64,000 nt of DNA from Pacificoceanicola sp049341065 (GTDB lineage: Bacteria; Pseudomonadota; Alphaproteobacteria; Rhodobacterales; Rhodobacteraceae): NCBI RefSeq assembly GCF_049341065.1, contig NZ_JBMPIX010000012.1, positions 1-64,000 of the forward strand. The letters are read 5' to 3'. The stretch's first letter is position 1; each line of letters begins with the position of its first letter. This document shows, piece by piece, positions 1 through 7,303 of this stretch. The notes under the pieces are model-generated. The model had not been told where the DNA came from and made no database searches. It saw only the letters and a list, made by a program, of their open reading frames with translations. The translations under genes and the position numbers were made by a program.

Positions 1-350
1 CCGGGAATGCCCGCGCCGCCAGCCCGCATACGCTCGGCCAGGGTGCCCTGCGGGTTGAATTCAAGCTCAAGCTCTCCGGCCAGGTATTGACGCATGAATT
101 CCGCGTTCTCGCCCACGTAGGAGGACATCATCTTCTTGATCTGCTTGGTCTCGAGCAATTTGCCCAGGCCAAAACCGTCCACGCCCGCGTTGTTCGAGGC
201 CACCGTCAGATCCTTGACGCCGCTCGCAACGAGGGCATCGATCAGCAGTTCCGGAATACCGCAAAGCCCAAAGCCCCCAGCGGCAATCAACATCCCGTCG
301 TGCAAAAGACCGTCAAGGGCCTCCGCAGCCGAGCCATATACTTTCTTCAT
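1..350 (-). CDS. scoA: 3-oxoacid CoA-transferase subunit A (ScoA-like), 3' end beyond window
   Basis: Only the first 116 codons are visible; the gene continues past the left edge. The N-terminus has the glycine-rich GGFGLCGIP segment, then SNNAGVDGFGLG, SSYVGENAEF and GTLAERMRAGGAGIP, all typical of the alpha subunit of succinyl-CoA:3-ketoacid CoA-transferase. The family moves CoA from succinyl-CoA to acetoacetate or another 3-oxoacid, working with a B subunit usually encoded next door. The ATG overlaps the TGA of the upstream BKACE gene by 4 bases, so the two are translationally coupled. The sequence looks closer to ScoA (acetoacetate) than PcaI (3-oxoadipate), but from the N-terminal third alone this is a judgement. 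In context it would activate the acetoacetate released by the neighbouring enzyme. Confidence 0.85.
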   Translation of the reverse strand, partial: MKKVYGSAAEALDGLLHDGMLIAAGGFGLCGIPELLIDALVASGVKDLTVASNNAGVDGFGLGKLLETKQIKKMMSSYVGENAEFMRQYLAGELELEFNPQGTLAERMRAGGAGIP

Positions 351-1207
351 GCCGCTTGTCCTTCTGTTCTGTCTTTCGGAAGACGCAGTCCAAGAATTCT
401 GCGCGCCTCGGTCCAGGTCGCGATCGGTCGATTGTGTCGTTCGCAAATTTCAGCGGCCCGGCGGACAAGCGCGGCGTTGGACGGGGCCAGCCTGTCGCGA
501 TCGAGGCGGACATTGTCTTCAAGCCCGGTCCGGGCGTGGCCACCCGCGGCGATGGCCCATTCGTTCAGCGTCAGCTGGTTGGAACCGATGCCCGCGGCGC
601 ACCACGGTGCACCCGCGCCAAACAGCCGATGAACTGTATGGATGTAGTAATCGAACACGTCCCGATCGACCGGCATCGCATTCTTCACCCCCATCACGAA
701 CTGCACATAAGGTGTACCTGCCAACTGCCCCTTGTCGGCCATGTCCTTGGCTTTCAGGATGTGACTCAGGTCAAAGGCTTCGATCTCGGGTTTGACGTCA
801 TAGGCCAATATTTCCGAGGCCAGCCAATCCACCAGATCCGGCGGGTTCTCGTAAACGCGGGTCGGGAAGTTGTTGGAGCCGACCGAGAGCGACGCCATGT
901 CTGGCCCCAGCGACAGCATTCCGCCGCGTGTCTGGCCAGCGCCCGAACGTCCGCCCGTCGAGAATTGTATGATCATGCCCGGGCAGTGTTTCTCGATCCC
1001 CTCTTTCAAAGCCGCGAATTTCTCTGGGTCAGAGGACGGGGTTTCATCGTCATTGCGCACATGGGCATGAACGATGGAGGCACCCGCCTCGAAAGCTTCG
1101 TGAGTGGACTCTACCTGCTCCGATACGGTGATCGGAACAGCGGGATTGTTGGCTTTCGTGGGCAAACTACCCGTGATTGCCACGCAAATGATGCAGGGGC
1201 TTGTCAT
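347..1207 (-). CDS. BKACE family (DUF849) beta-keto acid cleavage enzyme
   Basis: A 286-aa protein of the 3-keto-5-aminohexanoate cleavage (Kce/BKACE) family. These Zn-dependent TIM-barrel enzymes condense a beta-keto acid with acetyl-CoA and release acetoacetate plus a shortened CoA ester. The metal-binding HxHxR motif is visible as HAHVR (His47, His49), preceded by the N-terminal CVAITGS strand. The ATG at 1207 is chosen because the family starts just before this strand; an upstream in-frame start at 1258 would add 17 atypical residues. It lies between a hydrolase and a CoA-transferase in a benzoate/catechol locus, so beta-ketoadipate is the likely substrate, giving succinyl-CoA and acetoacetate. 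The substrate is inferred from context; the family assignment is firm. Confidence 0.85.
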   Translation of the reverse strand: MTSPCIICVAITGSLPTKANNPAVPITVSEQVESTHEAFEAGASIVHAHVRNDDETPSSDPEKFAALKEGIEKHCPGMIIQFSTGGRSGAGQTRGGMLSLGPDMASLSVGSNNFPTRVYENPPDLVDWLASEILAYDVKPEIEAFDLSHILKAKDMADKGQLAGTPYVQFVMGVKNAMPVDRDVFDYYIHTVHRLFGAGAPWCAAGIGSNQLTLNEWAIAAGGHARTGLEDNVRLDRDRLAPSNAALVRRAAEICERHNRPIATWTEARRILGLRLPKDRTEGQAA

Positions 1208-1265
1208 GATATCGTTCCGTTTGGACAGGTCGACAAACTTCAGTTTGGTCGAGGTCAATCTTTGG

Positions 1266-1415
1266 TCAGGGATGCGCGGCGGCCGGTGCAGGCGCTTTGC
1301 GGTTGCTCAAGACTTCCATCTCGTCACGTTCGTCATTCGTGAAGAACATCCAAACAGCGTCAGATGTCTTGTGTTTCTTGCATCCCGGACAGGGGTTACC
1401 TTCGTTCTTGCACAT
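1266..1415 (-). CDS. 49-aa Cys-containing small protein
   Basis: A short reading frame between the hydrolase and BKACE genes, preceded by a near-perfect GGGAGGAGG ribosome binding site a few bases before the ATG. The product starts MCKNEGNPCPGCKKH, so it has cysteines at positions 2, 9 and 12 (including CPGC) followed by a His, then an acidic/basic mixed segment and an Ala-Pro tail. The cluster resembles a small zinc- or iron-binding knuckle. The strong ribosome site and operon position argue that it is translated. I do not recognise a family and assign no function. Confidence 0.55.
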   Translation of the reverse strand: MCKNEGNPCPGCKKHKTSDAVWMFFTNDERDEMEVLSNRKAPAPAAAHP

Positions 1416-1443
1416 GGTTCCTCCTCCCGTGCGGTTCTGGGCA

Positions 1444-2301
1444 TCAGGCGACTTTGGCAGCCGCTCCTGGCATTTTTTCGAGGGCTTCGACAAAAAATGG
1501 ACGGAACCCGTCCGGGTGCTCGCTCATTGGGAAGTGTCCCAGCTCGTCCATCACAGCCAGCGTCGCTCCCGGGATTGCATTGGCGGTGCGTTCGGCGTCT
1601 TCCGGCGTGCAGGTCAGGTCGTATGCCCCAACGATGATGTGGACCGGCGTTTTTGCGGTGTCGATCGTCGGCAGACGCGGGATCAGGCTATCGTCGCGAG
1701 TGTAGAAGCTCAGGTCGCCCCGGAACACGCCCGGTCCGCTTTGCATGAACATCCAAAGGGTGTTCCAACGCTCGGAATTGGGCGCATATGGTGAGATATT
1801 GGCGGAAACCAGCGCCGCGCCCATCTCGCCACCATGGGCGTCGGGGCGGTGGAACCAGTCGATGTCGTACCAAGCGGGCTGGAAATCTGATGCCTCGATA
1901 GCGATAAAGCCGCTGAATTTCTGCGGGTGCAGTGCAGCAAGTTGCAACGCAATACGTCCACCCATCGAACAGCCCGCGAGAACGGGGCGATCCAGACCAA
2001 GCCCATCGATCACAGCGAGCACGGTCTCGATATAGGCCTCGGTCGTGAGAAGGTATTCCTCGGTCTCGAAACCTTCGGGGGGCAGCGATTTGCCATGCCA
2101 CGGCATGTCAAAGGCGATCAGGCGGTTGGACGCGGTGACCTCGGCATCATTCATCAGGTGGCGCCATTGACGGGTATCGGCGCCCGCGGTGTGCAGGCAG
2201 ATGACCGGACGGCCCTGCCCGGCCTCTTCGAAATAAATGCGGCGCGGTGCACCCTGAACAGTGACCGTCACGTAGCGGCCGGTGATGGGTTCGATGCTCA
2301 T
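1444..2301 (-). CDS. alpha/beta hydrolase, probable 3-oxoadipate enol-lactonase
   Basis: A 285-aa alpha/beta-fold hydrolase. The nucleophile elbow is AGCSMGG, the acid is probably the Asp in VGAYDLTC, and the catalytic His is in ELGHFPMSEHP near the C-terminus. The oxyanion region is in CLHTAGADTRQW. Family members include 3-oxoadipate enol-lactone hydrolase (PcaD/CatD) and C-C bond hydrolases of meta-cleavage. With an intradiol dioxygenase and muconate cycloisomerase nearby, the enol-lactonase role fits best. The ATG at 2301 overlaps the stop of the upstream SCP2-like gene by 4 bases. An open frame extends 67 codons further upstream, but that part lies inside the preceding gene. The substrate is inferred. 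Confidence 0.75.
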   Translation of the reverse strand: MSIEPITGRYVTVTVQGAPRRIYFEEAGQGRPVICLHTAGADTRQWRHLMNDAEVTASNRLIAFDMPWHGKSLPPEGFETEEYLLTTEAYIETVLAVIDGLGLDRPVLAGCSMGGRIALQLAALHPQKFSGFIAIEASDFQPAWYDIDWFHRPDAHGGEMGAALVSANISPYAPNSERWNTLWMFMQSGPGVFRGDLSFYTRDDSLIPRLPTIDTAKTPVHIIVGAYDLTCTPEDAERTANAIPGATLAVMDELGHFPMSEHPDGFRPFFVEALEKMPGAAAKVA

Positions 2302-2678
2302 GCGGCCAGCTCCCTTGTTGCGCGGGCAAGCGTCAGGACTTCCTTGAAGAAACGCAGGTTCTTGACGAGCGACAGGATGTCTCCGTCGATCCGGCCGCGA
2401 CCGATCTTCACCAGTCCAAAGACGTCGTGAAAGCCCGGTTCTGGCCGTGCCTGCCAGAGTTTCCCAAGGGCCTCGGCGTCCGTGCGCAGGGCAAAGCGCC
2501 ATGGGGTTTTTCGGCTCGGGCCTTCGATCACCGAAAGGATGTGGCCCTTTTCGAAAGTCAGGTAGTATTCGTTGCCATCCACATCGATCAGGACTGTCTC
2601 TGAGAACAGACGCCCCAGACGCAGAAGATGCGGCGTTTCCTCAAGTGTGGATTGGATGTGCTTGAAGGTTTCTATCAC
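2298..2678 (-). CDS. SCP2 sterol-binding-like small protein
   Basis: A 126-aa protein, first gene of the minus-strand operon, starting at GTG 2678 behind a GGGAGG ribosome site. The order of features (amphipathic N-terminal helix, SETVLIDVDGNEYYLTFEKGHI beta-hairpin, a middle segment with WRFALRTD, a C-terminal GRIDGDIL...VKNLRFFKEVL helix) resembles the SCP2 lipid-binding fold seen in stand-alone bacterial proteins. The stop overlaps the hydrolase start. It occupies the place where a muconolactone isomerase (catC) would be expected, but it does not look like CatC, which is about 96 aa with a different sequence. The role in the pathway is unknown; the fold assignment is moderate. Confidence 0.5.
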   Translation of the reverse strand: MIETFKHIQSTLEETPHLLRLGRLFSETVLIDVDGNEYYLTFEKGHILSVIEGPSRKTPWRFALRTDAEALGKLWQARPEPGFHDVFGLVKIGRGRIDGDILSLVKNLRFFKEVLTLARATRELAA

Positions 2679-2962
2679 CTGAGCCTCCCATGGGTTGATG
2701 TGTTACCCTTTGCTGGCACGAACAGCCGCACAGAGGCCATGCCACTGGGGGTATGGGTCAATACTCTGGGATTGATCGAGCCAGGAATATTCTGACAAAC
2801 GGGGGGGATCTCATGGCACGGCCATCTTGCCTCGCTACGGTATCACCCGATACCGCCACAGGCATTGGGGTCTGAGCCCTTTTCGAGGAAGTCTGTTCGG
2901 TGACAGGGGGCGCCCAAACGTCCCGTGATCAGATTTCAGACTGCCAGGAGGAGGAAAGACCC
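2679..2962. promoter_or_regulatory. divergent promoter region with two GTAT-N6-ATAC operators
   Basis: This 284-bp gap separates the minus-strand hydrolase/BKACE operon from the plus-strand dioxygenase. It contains GTAT-gggtca-ATAC at 2751-2764 and CGGTATC-accc-GATACCG at 2838-2855, a perfect 7-bp inverted repeat that contains the same GTAT-N6-ATAC core. A 14/16 match to the second site lies before catB. The LysR regulator encoded at 3937 is the obvious candidate binder, but this is inferred. Confidence 0.6.
2838..2855. promoter_or_regulatory. operator candidate, 7-bp perfect inverted repeat
   Basis: CGGTATC (2838-2844), spacer accc, GATACCG (2849-2855). It lies about 108 bp before the dioxygenase ATG and about 160 bp before the divergent operon. 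The related site at 2751-2764 keeps the GTAT-N6-ATAC core but has different flanks. Confidence 0.6.
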
Positions 2963-3838
2963 ATGGGCATCGTAAACCAAGACAACATCACGGACGTCGT
3001 GATTGAAAGCCTCGGCAAGAACGGCGATATCACCAATCGCCAGCGCGAGATCATGACCTCGCTGATCAAGCACATGCACGGCTTTATCAAGGACGTGAAG
3101 CTGCAGCACAGTGAATTTCTGGAAGCCTGCAACTACCTTGTACGGGCCGGTAAGCTGAGCAATGACAACCGTCAGGAATTCATCCTGCTGGCAGACATCA
3201 TCGGTGTCGAGGTTCTGGTCGACATGATGACCAACCCGGTCGAAGGCAACGCCAGCGAATCCACGGTTCTTGGGCCGTTCTACCGCGAGAACCCGCCGGT
3301 TCTGCCCAAGGGCGGCTCGACCATTCAGAAGCATTATGAAAATGAAGAAACCGCCTATTACGAAGGTTACATCCGCGACGAGAATGGCAATGGCGTGGCC
3401 GGAGTGACCATGGACGTCTGGGAAGACGCTCCGAACGGCGTGTACGAGAACCTCGACCCCGACCAGCCGGAATACAATCTGCGTGGCCGCTTCGAGACCG
3501 ACGAGAACGGGCACTATGCCTTTGTGGCCGTGCGTCCCGTGCCCTATCCGATCCCCGAAGATGAAACCGCCGGTGAGTTGCTGCGCTACATGGGGCACCA
3601 CCCGAACCGCCCCGGCCATATGCACTTCATCATCTCAAAGGACGGCTTCCGCCCGCTGATCAGCCAGATCTATGACGCGGACAGTGCCTGGCTGGAAGAT
3701 GACAGCGTCTTCGCCGTCAAGGAAAGCCTGATCGGCAAGTTCAAGCCGGCGCCGAAAGAGCTGGGAACCGACCTGCACTTCGAATTCGACTTCGTGCTCA
3801 AGGCAGCTGCTGCCGATCAGGCCGTCGCCGCCGAGTGA
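2963..3838 (+). CDS. catA: intradiol ring-cleavage dioxygenase (catechol 1,2-dioxygenase type)
   Basis: A 291-aa non-haem Fe(III) dioxygenase that opens catechol between the hydroxyls to cis,cis-muconate. The N-terminal helical dimerisation domain (about residues 1-95) is followed by ESTVLGPFYR and a beta-sandwich core. The four iron ligands can be placed at Tyr161, Tyr195 (PVPYPIP), His219 and His221 (PGHMHF). Hydroxyquinol 1,2-dioxygenases share the ESTVLGPF segment, so hydroxyquinol cannot be excluded; the benABCD and catB genes favour catechol. The ATG at 2963 follows AGGAGGAGG. It is a single-gene unit followed by a strong terminator and preceded by the shared operator region. Confidence 0.88.
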   Translation: MGIVNQDNITDVVIESLGKNGDITNRQREIMTSLIKHMHGFIKDVKLQHSEFLEACNYLVRAGKLSNDNRQEFILLADIIGVEVLVDMMTNPVEGNASESTVLGPFYRENPPVLPKGGSTIQKHYENEETAYYEGYIRDENGNGVAGVTMDVWEDAPNGVYENLDPDQPEYNLRGRFETDENGHYAFVAVRPVPYPIPEDETAGELLRYMGHHPNRPGHMHFIISKDGFRPLISQIYDADSAWLEDDSVFAVKESLIGKFKPAPKELGTDLHFEFDFVLKAAAADQAVAAE

Positions 3839-3862
3839 ATTGCCGAAACCTCCCTGAAGACT

Positions 3863-3889
3863 GGCCCCCGACCAACGGGGGCCTTTTTT
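3863..3889 (+). terminator. intrinsic terminator after dioxygenase
   Basis: GGCCCCCG (3863-3870), loop accaa, CGGGGGCC (3876-3883), followed at once by six T. It ends the dioxygenase transcript before the LysR gene, which therefore needs its own promoter. Confidence 0.93.
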
Positions 3890-3936
3890 CGTTCAGAGGT
3901 ATCGCTTATCGTAAATGCTTGGGGGAGAGCGAAAAA

Positions 3937-4827
3937 ATGAACTTCAAACAATTGAGCTATTTCATCGCGGTTGCCGAAGAACTCCATTTCGGGCGGGCCG
4001 CTGATCGGCTGGACATGGCGCAGCCGCCGCTTAGCCGCCAGATCAAGCAGTTGGAAGAAGAATTGGGGGCCATTCTGTTCAACCGGGGCCGCAGCGCAAT
4101 CACTCTGACGCAGGCCGGTGAACGTCTGTTGGCCCGAGGAAAGTCGATCATCGCACAGCTGGACGATACCCGGCTCGAGGTGCGCCGCTTGGGTCAAGGG
4201 GCCGAAGGCCGCCTTCGCATCGGTTTCGTGGGTTCAGCGACGTTTGGAATTCTACCCAATATCATAAGATCTTATCGGGCAAACTATCCCGAGGTGAACC
4301 TGAGCCTGAACCCCATGAACAACGCCGACCTGCACAGAGCTTTGGTCTCGCGCGAGCTTGACGTCGTGTTTGCACGACCGACACTCAAGGATCCCGAGTT
4401 TCTGTCAAAACACCTTGTCGAAGAAAGGTTGATCCTGGCTTTGCCGGATATTGTCGACACTGAATCGCGGACCGTTGCCAAACTTGAACGGCTGCAAAAC
4501 CACCATCTGATCCTCTATCCCGAACGCCCTCGGCCAAGCTATGCAGATATGGTGCTGAAGGCGATCGAGGAGGCAGGTTTCGAAGCCCCGCTACGGATCT
4601 GGTGCATGGATCTTCAGACCGCACTTAGCCTGGTCGCCGTTGGTGAAGGGGTTTGCATCGTCCCGGAGTCGGTTTCGAATGCACCTCGCAAAGGCATGAA
4701 ATTCCTGAAAATCGAACCGGAAATCGCACGAACCGAGCTATCTGTGAATTACCGCCTGGATGATCAGGGCGTGCACGTCAAAAACTTCGTGGGTATCGCG
4801 CAGAAGGTGGCGCGCAAGACCTTCTGA
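3937..4827 (+). CDS. LysR-family regulator (BenM/CatR-like)
   Basis: A 296-aa LysR-type regulator. The N-terminal winged helix-turn-helix (LHFGRAADRLDMAQPPLSRQ) is followed by a linker helix and a substrate-binding effector domain starting near EGRLRIGFVGSATF. The ATG at 3937 matches the canonical family start MNFKQLSYF and follows GGGGGAG. The gene sits between the dioxygenase and the convergent ABC transporter end of the ben operon. LysR regulators of this subgroup (BenM, CatM, CatR) respond to benzoate or cis,cis-muconate. It probably controls the ben/cat operons and may bind the GTAT-N6-ATAC repeats. A partial copy, GGTATCG, lies at 3898-3904 before its own start. Confidence 0.85.
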   Translation: MNFKQLSYFIAVAEELHFGRAADRLDMAQPPLSRQIKQLEEELGAILFNRGRSAITLTQAGERLLARGKSIIAQLDDTRLEVRRLGQGAEGRLRIGFVGSATFGILPNIIRSYRANYPEVNLSLNPMNNADLHRALVSRELDVVFARPTLKDPEFLSKHLVEERLILALPDIVDTESRTVAKLERLQNHHLILYPERPRPSYADMVLKAIEEAGFEAPLRIWCMDLQTALSLVAVGEGVCIVPESVSNAPRKGMKFLKIEPEIARTELSVNYRLDDQGVHVKNFVGIAQKVARKTF

Positions 4828-4841
4828 CGCCGTCGCGGGCA

Positions 4842-4860
4842 CGGCCCGTCTTGCGGGCCG
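4842..4860. terminator. hairpin between convergent LysR and livF genes
   Basis: CGGCCCG (4842-4848), loop tcttg, CGGGCCG (4854-4860) in the 40-bp gap between the convergent stops. There is no clear T-run, so termination strength is uncertain. Confidence 0.45.
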
Positions 4861-4867
4861 CACCGGA

Positions 4868-5566
4868 TCACACACCCAGCCAGGTGTGCTGCGCGTCCTC
4901 GTCAGCCTTGATGTCATCGGCGCTGCCGGTCCAGACGATCTGGCCTTTGCCGACGACCACAACATCGTCTGCAAGCGAGGTAGCAAAGCCGAAATTCTGC
5001 TCGACGATGATCATCGACAGCCCAGCCGCTTTCAAGTCCTGCAGCTTGTCATGGATCAGCTTGACGATGATCGGTGCAAGGCCTTCAGTCGGTTCATCAA
5101 GAATCAACAGCTTTGGGTTCATCAAAAGGCCGCGCGCAATCGCCAGCATTTGCTGTTCGCCTCCCGATAGCTGTGCGCCGCCATTGTCCATGCGTTCGCC
5201 AAGCCGGGGAAAAAGGTCCAGGACCCGTTCCATCGTCCATTCGGCACTGGCCCCGCCAAAGCGTTTGGCCGCGATTTCAAGGTTCTCGCGGACGGACAGT
5301 GACGGAAAGATGTCGCGCGTCTCGGGCACATAAGCGATCCCGCTTTTGGCGATGTCAAAGGGCTGACCGGCGATCGGTTTTCCATCAAACAAGATTTCCC
5401 CGGACTTCAGCGGCAGAAGGCCCATGATGGTCTTGAGCGTCGTGGATTTGCCCGCGCCGTTGCGGCCAAGGATCGCCAGAACCCGGCCTGTTTTCGCCTC
5501 TAGCGACAGGCCGTAAAGCACCTGCGTTTCGCCATATCCCGACTGAATTGCATTCAGTTCAAGCAT
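4868..5566 (-). CDS. livF: branched-chain-type ABC transporter ATPase 2 (LivF-like)
   Basis: A 232-aa ABC ATPase with Walker A GRNGAGKST, signature LSGGEQQ, Walker B LLILDEPTEGLAP and a switch His region IIVEQNFG. The sequence and short length are typical of LivF, one of two ATPases of branched-chain amino acid/amide (HAAT) transporters. The ATG at 5566 gives the usual LivF start MLELNAIQSGYG and overlaps the livG stop by 8 bases. It is the last gene of the catB-benABCD-liv operon. HAAT members in aromatic-acid clusters import benzoate-type acids, so uptake of benzoate is inferred. Confidence 0.9.
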   Translation of the reverse strand: MLELNAIQSGYGETQVLYGLSLEAKTGRVLAILGRNGAGKSTTLKTIMGLLPLKSGEILFDGKPIAGQPFDIAKSGIAYVPETRDIFPSLSVRENLEIAAKRFGGASAEWTMERVLDLFPRLGERMDNGGAQLSGGEQQMLAIARGLLMNPKLLILDEPTEGLAPIIVKLIHDKLQDLKAAGLSMIIVEQNFGFATSLADDVVVVGKGQIVWTGSADDIKADEDAQHTWLGV

Positions 5567-6302
5567 CTTCCCAGCTCCCCAGATAGATTTCCTTGAGCAG
5601 TTTTGACCCGCGCGCCTCTTCTGGCAGACCGTCAAACACCACTTCGCCGTAGTTCAGCACCGTGATCGTGTCGGCCACGTCAAAGGCAAGGTCCATGTCA
5701 TGCTCGATGATCAGCATCGTAAGATCGCGCGGCAGGTTGTTCAGTAGGTCGTGAAACCCTTTCGACATCTCTGGTCCGACACCGCTGGTGGGTTCGTCCA
5801 TCAGCAGAACAAGCGGTCTTGTGGCCAAAGCGACGCCAACTTCCAGCTGGCGGCGCACGCCATAGCTGATCTCGGACACCTTCGCATGGATGTAGGGCAT
5901 CAGGTTGACCTGTTCCGCCACCTCTTGCACGATCTCGCGCACATCGGGTTTGGCAAGGCTGTCCGACCAAAGCCGTGTCGCGTGGCCGGTATGGACAGCG
6001 GCGGCAAGCCCGAGGTTTTCCTCGACCGTCAGCCCGTCGAACAGCGTGTTCTTCTGATAACTGCGAGACAGCCCGCGACGGGCGCGCTGTGCCACAGGCA
6101 GCGCTGTGACATCCTCGCCCGCCAGATGAACCGACCCGCTGTCCGGCGTCAATTCCCCCACCAACTGGTTGAACAACGTCGTCTTGCCTGCCCCGTTGGG
6201 GCCAAGAATGACACGGCGCTCGCCGCGCTCCAGCTTTAGCGATACGTTCCGCGTGACGTGGACGGCGCCAAAGCTCTTGTCCAGATTGCGTGTCTCAAGC
6301 AT
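5559..6302 (-). CDS. livG: branched-chain-type ABC transporter ATPase 1 (LivG-like)
   Basis: A 247-aa ABC ATPase with Walker A GPNGAGKTT, a Q-loop segment RSYQKNTLF, Walker B VLLMDEPTSGVGPEM and the LivG-typical C-terminal extension ending in EIYLGSWEDA. The signature-like region is the degenerate ISYGVRRQLEVGVAL, as is common in LivG. It overlaps the livM stop by 8 bases and the livF start by 8 bases. It energises transport with LivF on the cytoplasmic side of the LivHM permease. Confidence 0.9.
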   Translation of the reverse strand: MLETRNLDKSFGAVHVTRNVSLKLERGERRVILGPNGAGKTTLFNQLVGELTPDSGSVHLAGEDVTALPVAQRARRGLSRSYQKNTLFDGLTVEENLGLAAAVHTGHATRLWSDSLAKPDVREIVQEVAEQVNLMPYIHAKVSEISYGVRRQLEVGVALATRPLVLLMDEPTSGVGPEMSKGFHDLLNNLPRDLTMLIIEHDMDLAFDVADTITVLNYGEVVFDGLPEEARGSKLLKEIYLGSWEDA

Positions 6303-7299
6303 CAGTCGCTACCTCCTCGGGCTGCTGTTTGCGGGTGGCATCGGCCACGCGGCGTTCGATTTGGGCACCCCAGCGGGCCTCGATCCAGCCAAAGATCCCG
6401 TTGGCACGGCTCGTCACGACGGCGATCAGGATAACCCCCACGACAAGGTGCCAGTAAGTCGTGACGGCACTCAGTTCGTGCTTGAGCAGGACAAAGGCCG
6501 CCGCCCCCATGAGCGGGCCAACCAGCGTGCCAAGACCGCCAAGAATCACAACGACCAAAGCTTCGCCGGACACTGTCCAGGCCAGCAGACCGGGCGAGAT
6601 ATAAAGGATGTGCTGCGCCGCAAGCGCCCCCGCCAGACCGGCGATCATGCCGGACAGACCAAAGACATCCGCCTTGATGCGCCAGACCGTCAGGCCCAGC
6701 GCGCGCATCCGCTGCTCGTTGTGCATCACACCCGTCAGCGACCGGCCAAGACCGGAGCGCAGGATCAGAACCGCCGCGCCATAGACCGCGCCAAGCACGG
6801 CAAGGCAGAACAGCGCAAAGCTGCGGCTGTCGTTCAGATCGACACCGAAAAAGCTCAGATCCAGCCGGGAAATGCCGCCCAATCCGTCGTCGCCGCCAAA
6901 GATCGGCGCTTCGAAGACATAGGAATAGGCCATCTGACCGAAGGCCAGCGTTGCCATGATGAAGTAGATCCCGTGGCTGCGCGAGCAGACAGCGCCAATC
7001 ACCCATGCAGCCGCGCCGGTCACGGCGACGGCTCCGGCCATGGCGACCGGCGGCGCGATACCTGCCTTGGTGGACAGAAGCGCATAGGCATAGGCCCCTA
7101 CCCCCATCAACGCGCCGTGACACAGCGAGACCATACCACCAAAACCGGCAACAATGTCGAGCGCCAGAACCAGCATGGCGAGGATCAGAATCTCGGTCAG
7201 GATTTCCAGCCCGAAGTATTCGGCGGTCAAAGCCTGGAACAATGCGCCGGCGGCCAGAAGCACGAGGGCGGTGTAGCGAAGTGCGTTGTGACGAAACAT
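6295..7299 (-). CDS. livM: branched-chain-type ABC transporter permease (LivM-like)
   Basis: A 334-aa integral membrane protein with about nine hydrophobic segments, including the family pattern DIVAGFGGMVSLCHGALMGVGAY near the N-terminus and the SGLGRSLTGVMHNEQRMRALG cytoplasmic loop that contacts the ATPases. The C-terminal tail is charged and cytoplasmic. It starts only 4 bases after the livH stop and overlaps livG. It forms the permease heterodimer with LivH. Confidence 0.9.
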   Translation of the reverse strand: MFRHNALRYTALVLLAAGALFQALTAEYFGLEILTEILILAMLVLALDIVAGFGGMVSLCHGALMGVGAYAYALLSTKAGIAPPVAMAGAVAVTGAAAWVIGAVCSRSHGIYFIMATLAFGQMAYSYVFEAPIFGGDDGLGGISRLDLSFFGVDLNDSRSFALFCLAVLGAVYGAAVLILRSGLGRSLTGVMHNEQRMRALGLTVWRIKADVFGLSGMIAGLAGALAAQHILYISPGLLAWTVSGEALVVVILGGLGTLVGPLMGAAAFVLLKHELSAVTTYWHLVVGVILIAVVTSRANGIFGWIEARWGAQIERRVADATRKQQPEEVATDA

Positions 7300-7303
7300 C
7301 GGC

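Noticed and set aside
2298..2678. The 126-aa gene as catC
   Set aside because: It is longer than CatC, lacks its conserved N-terminal ferredoxin-like pattern and looks more like an SCP2 fold.
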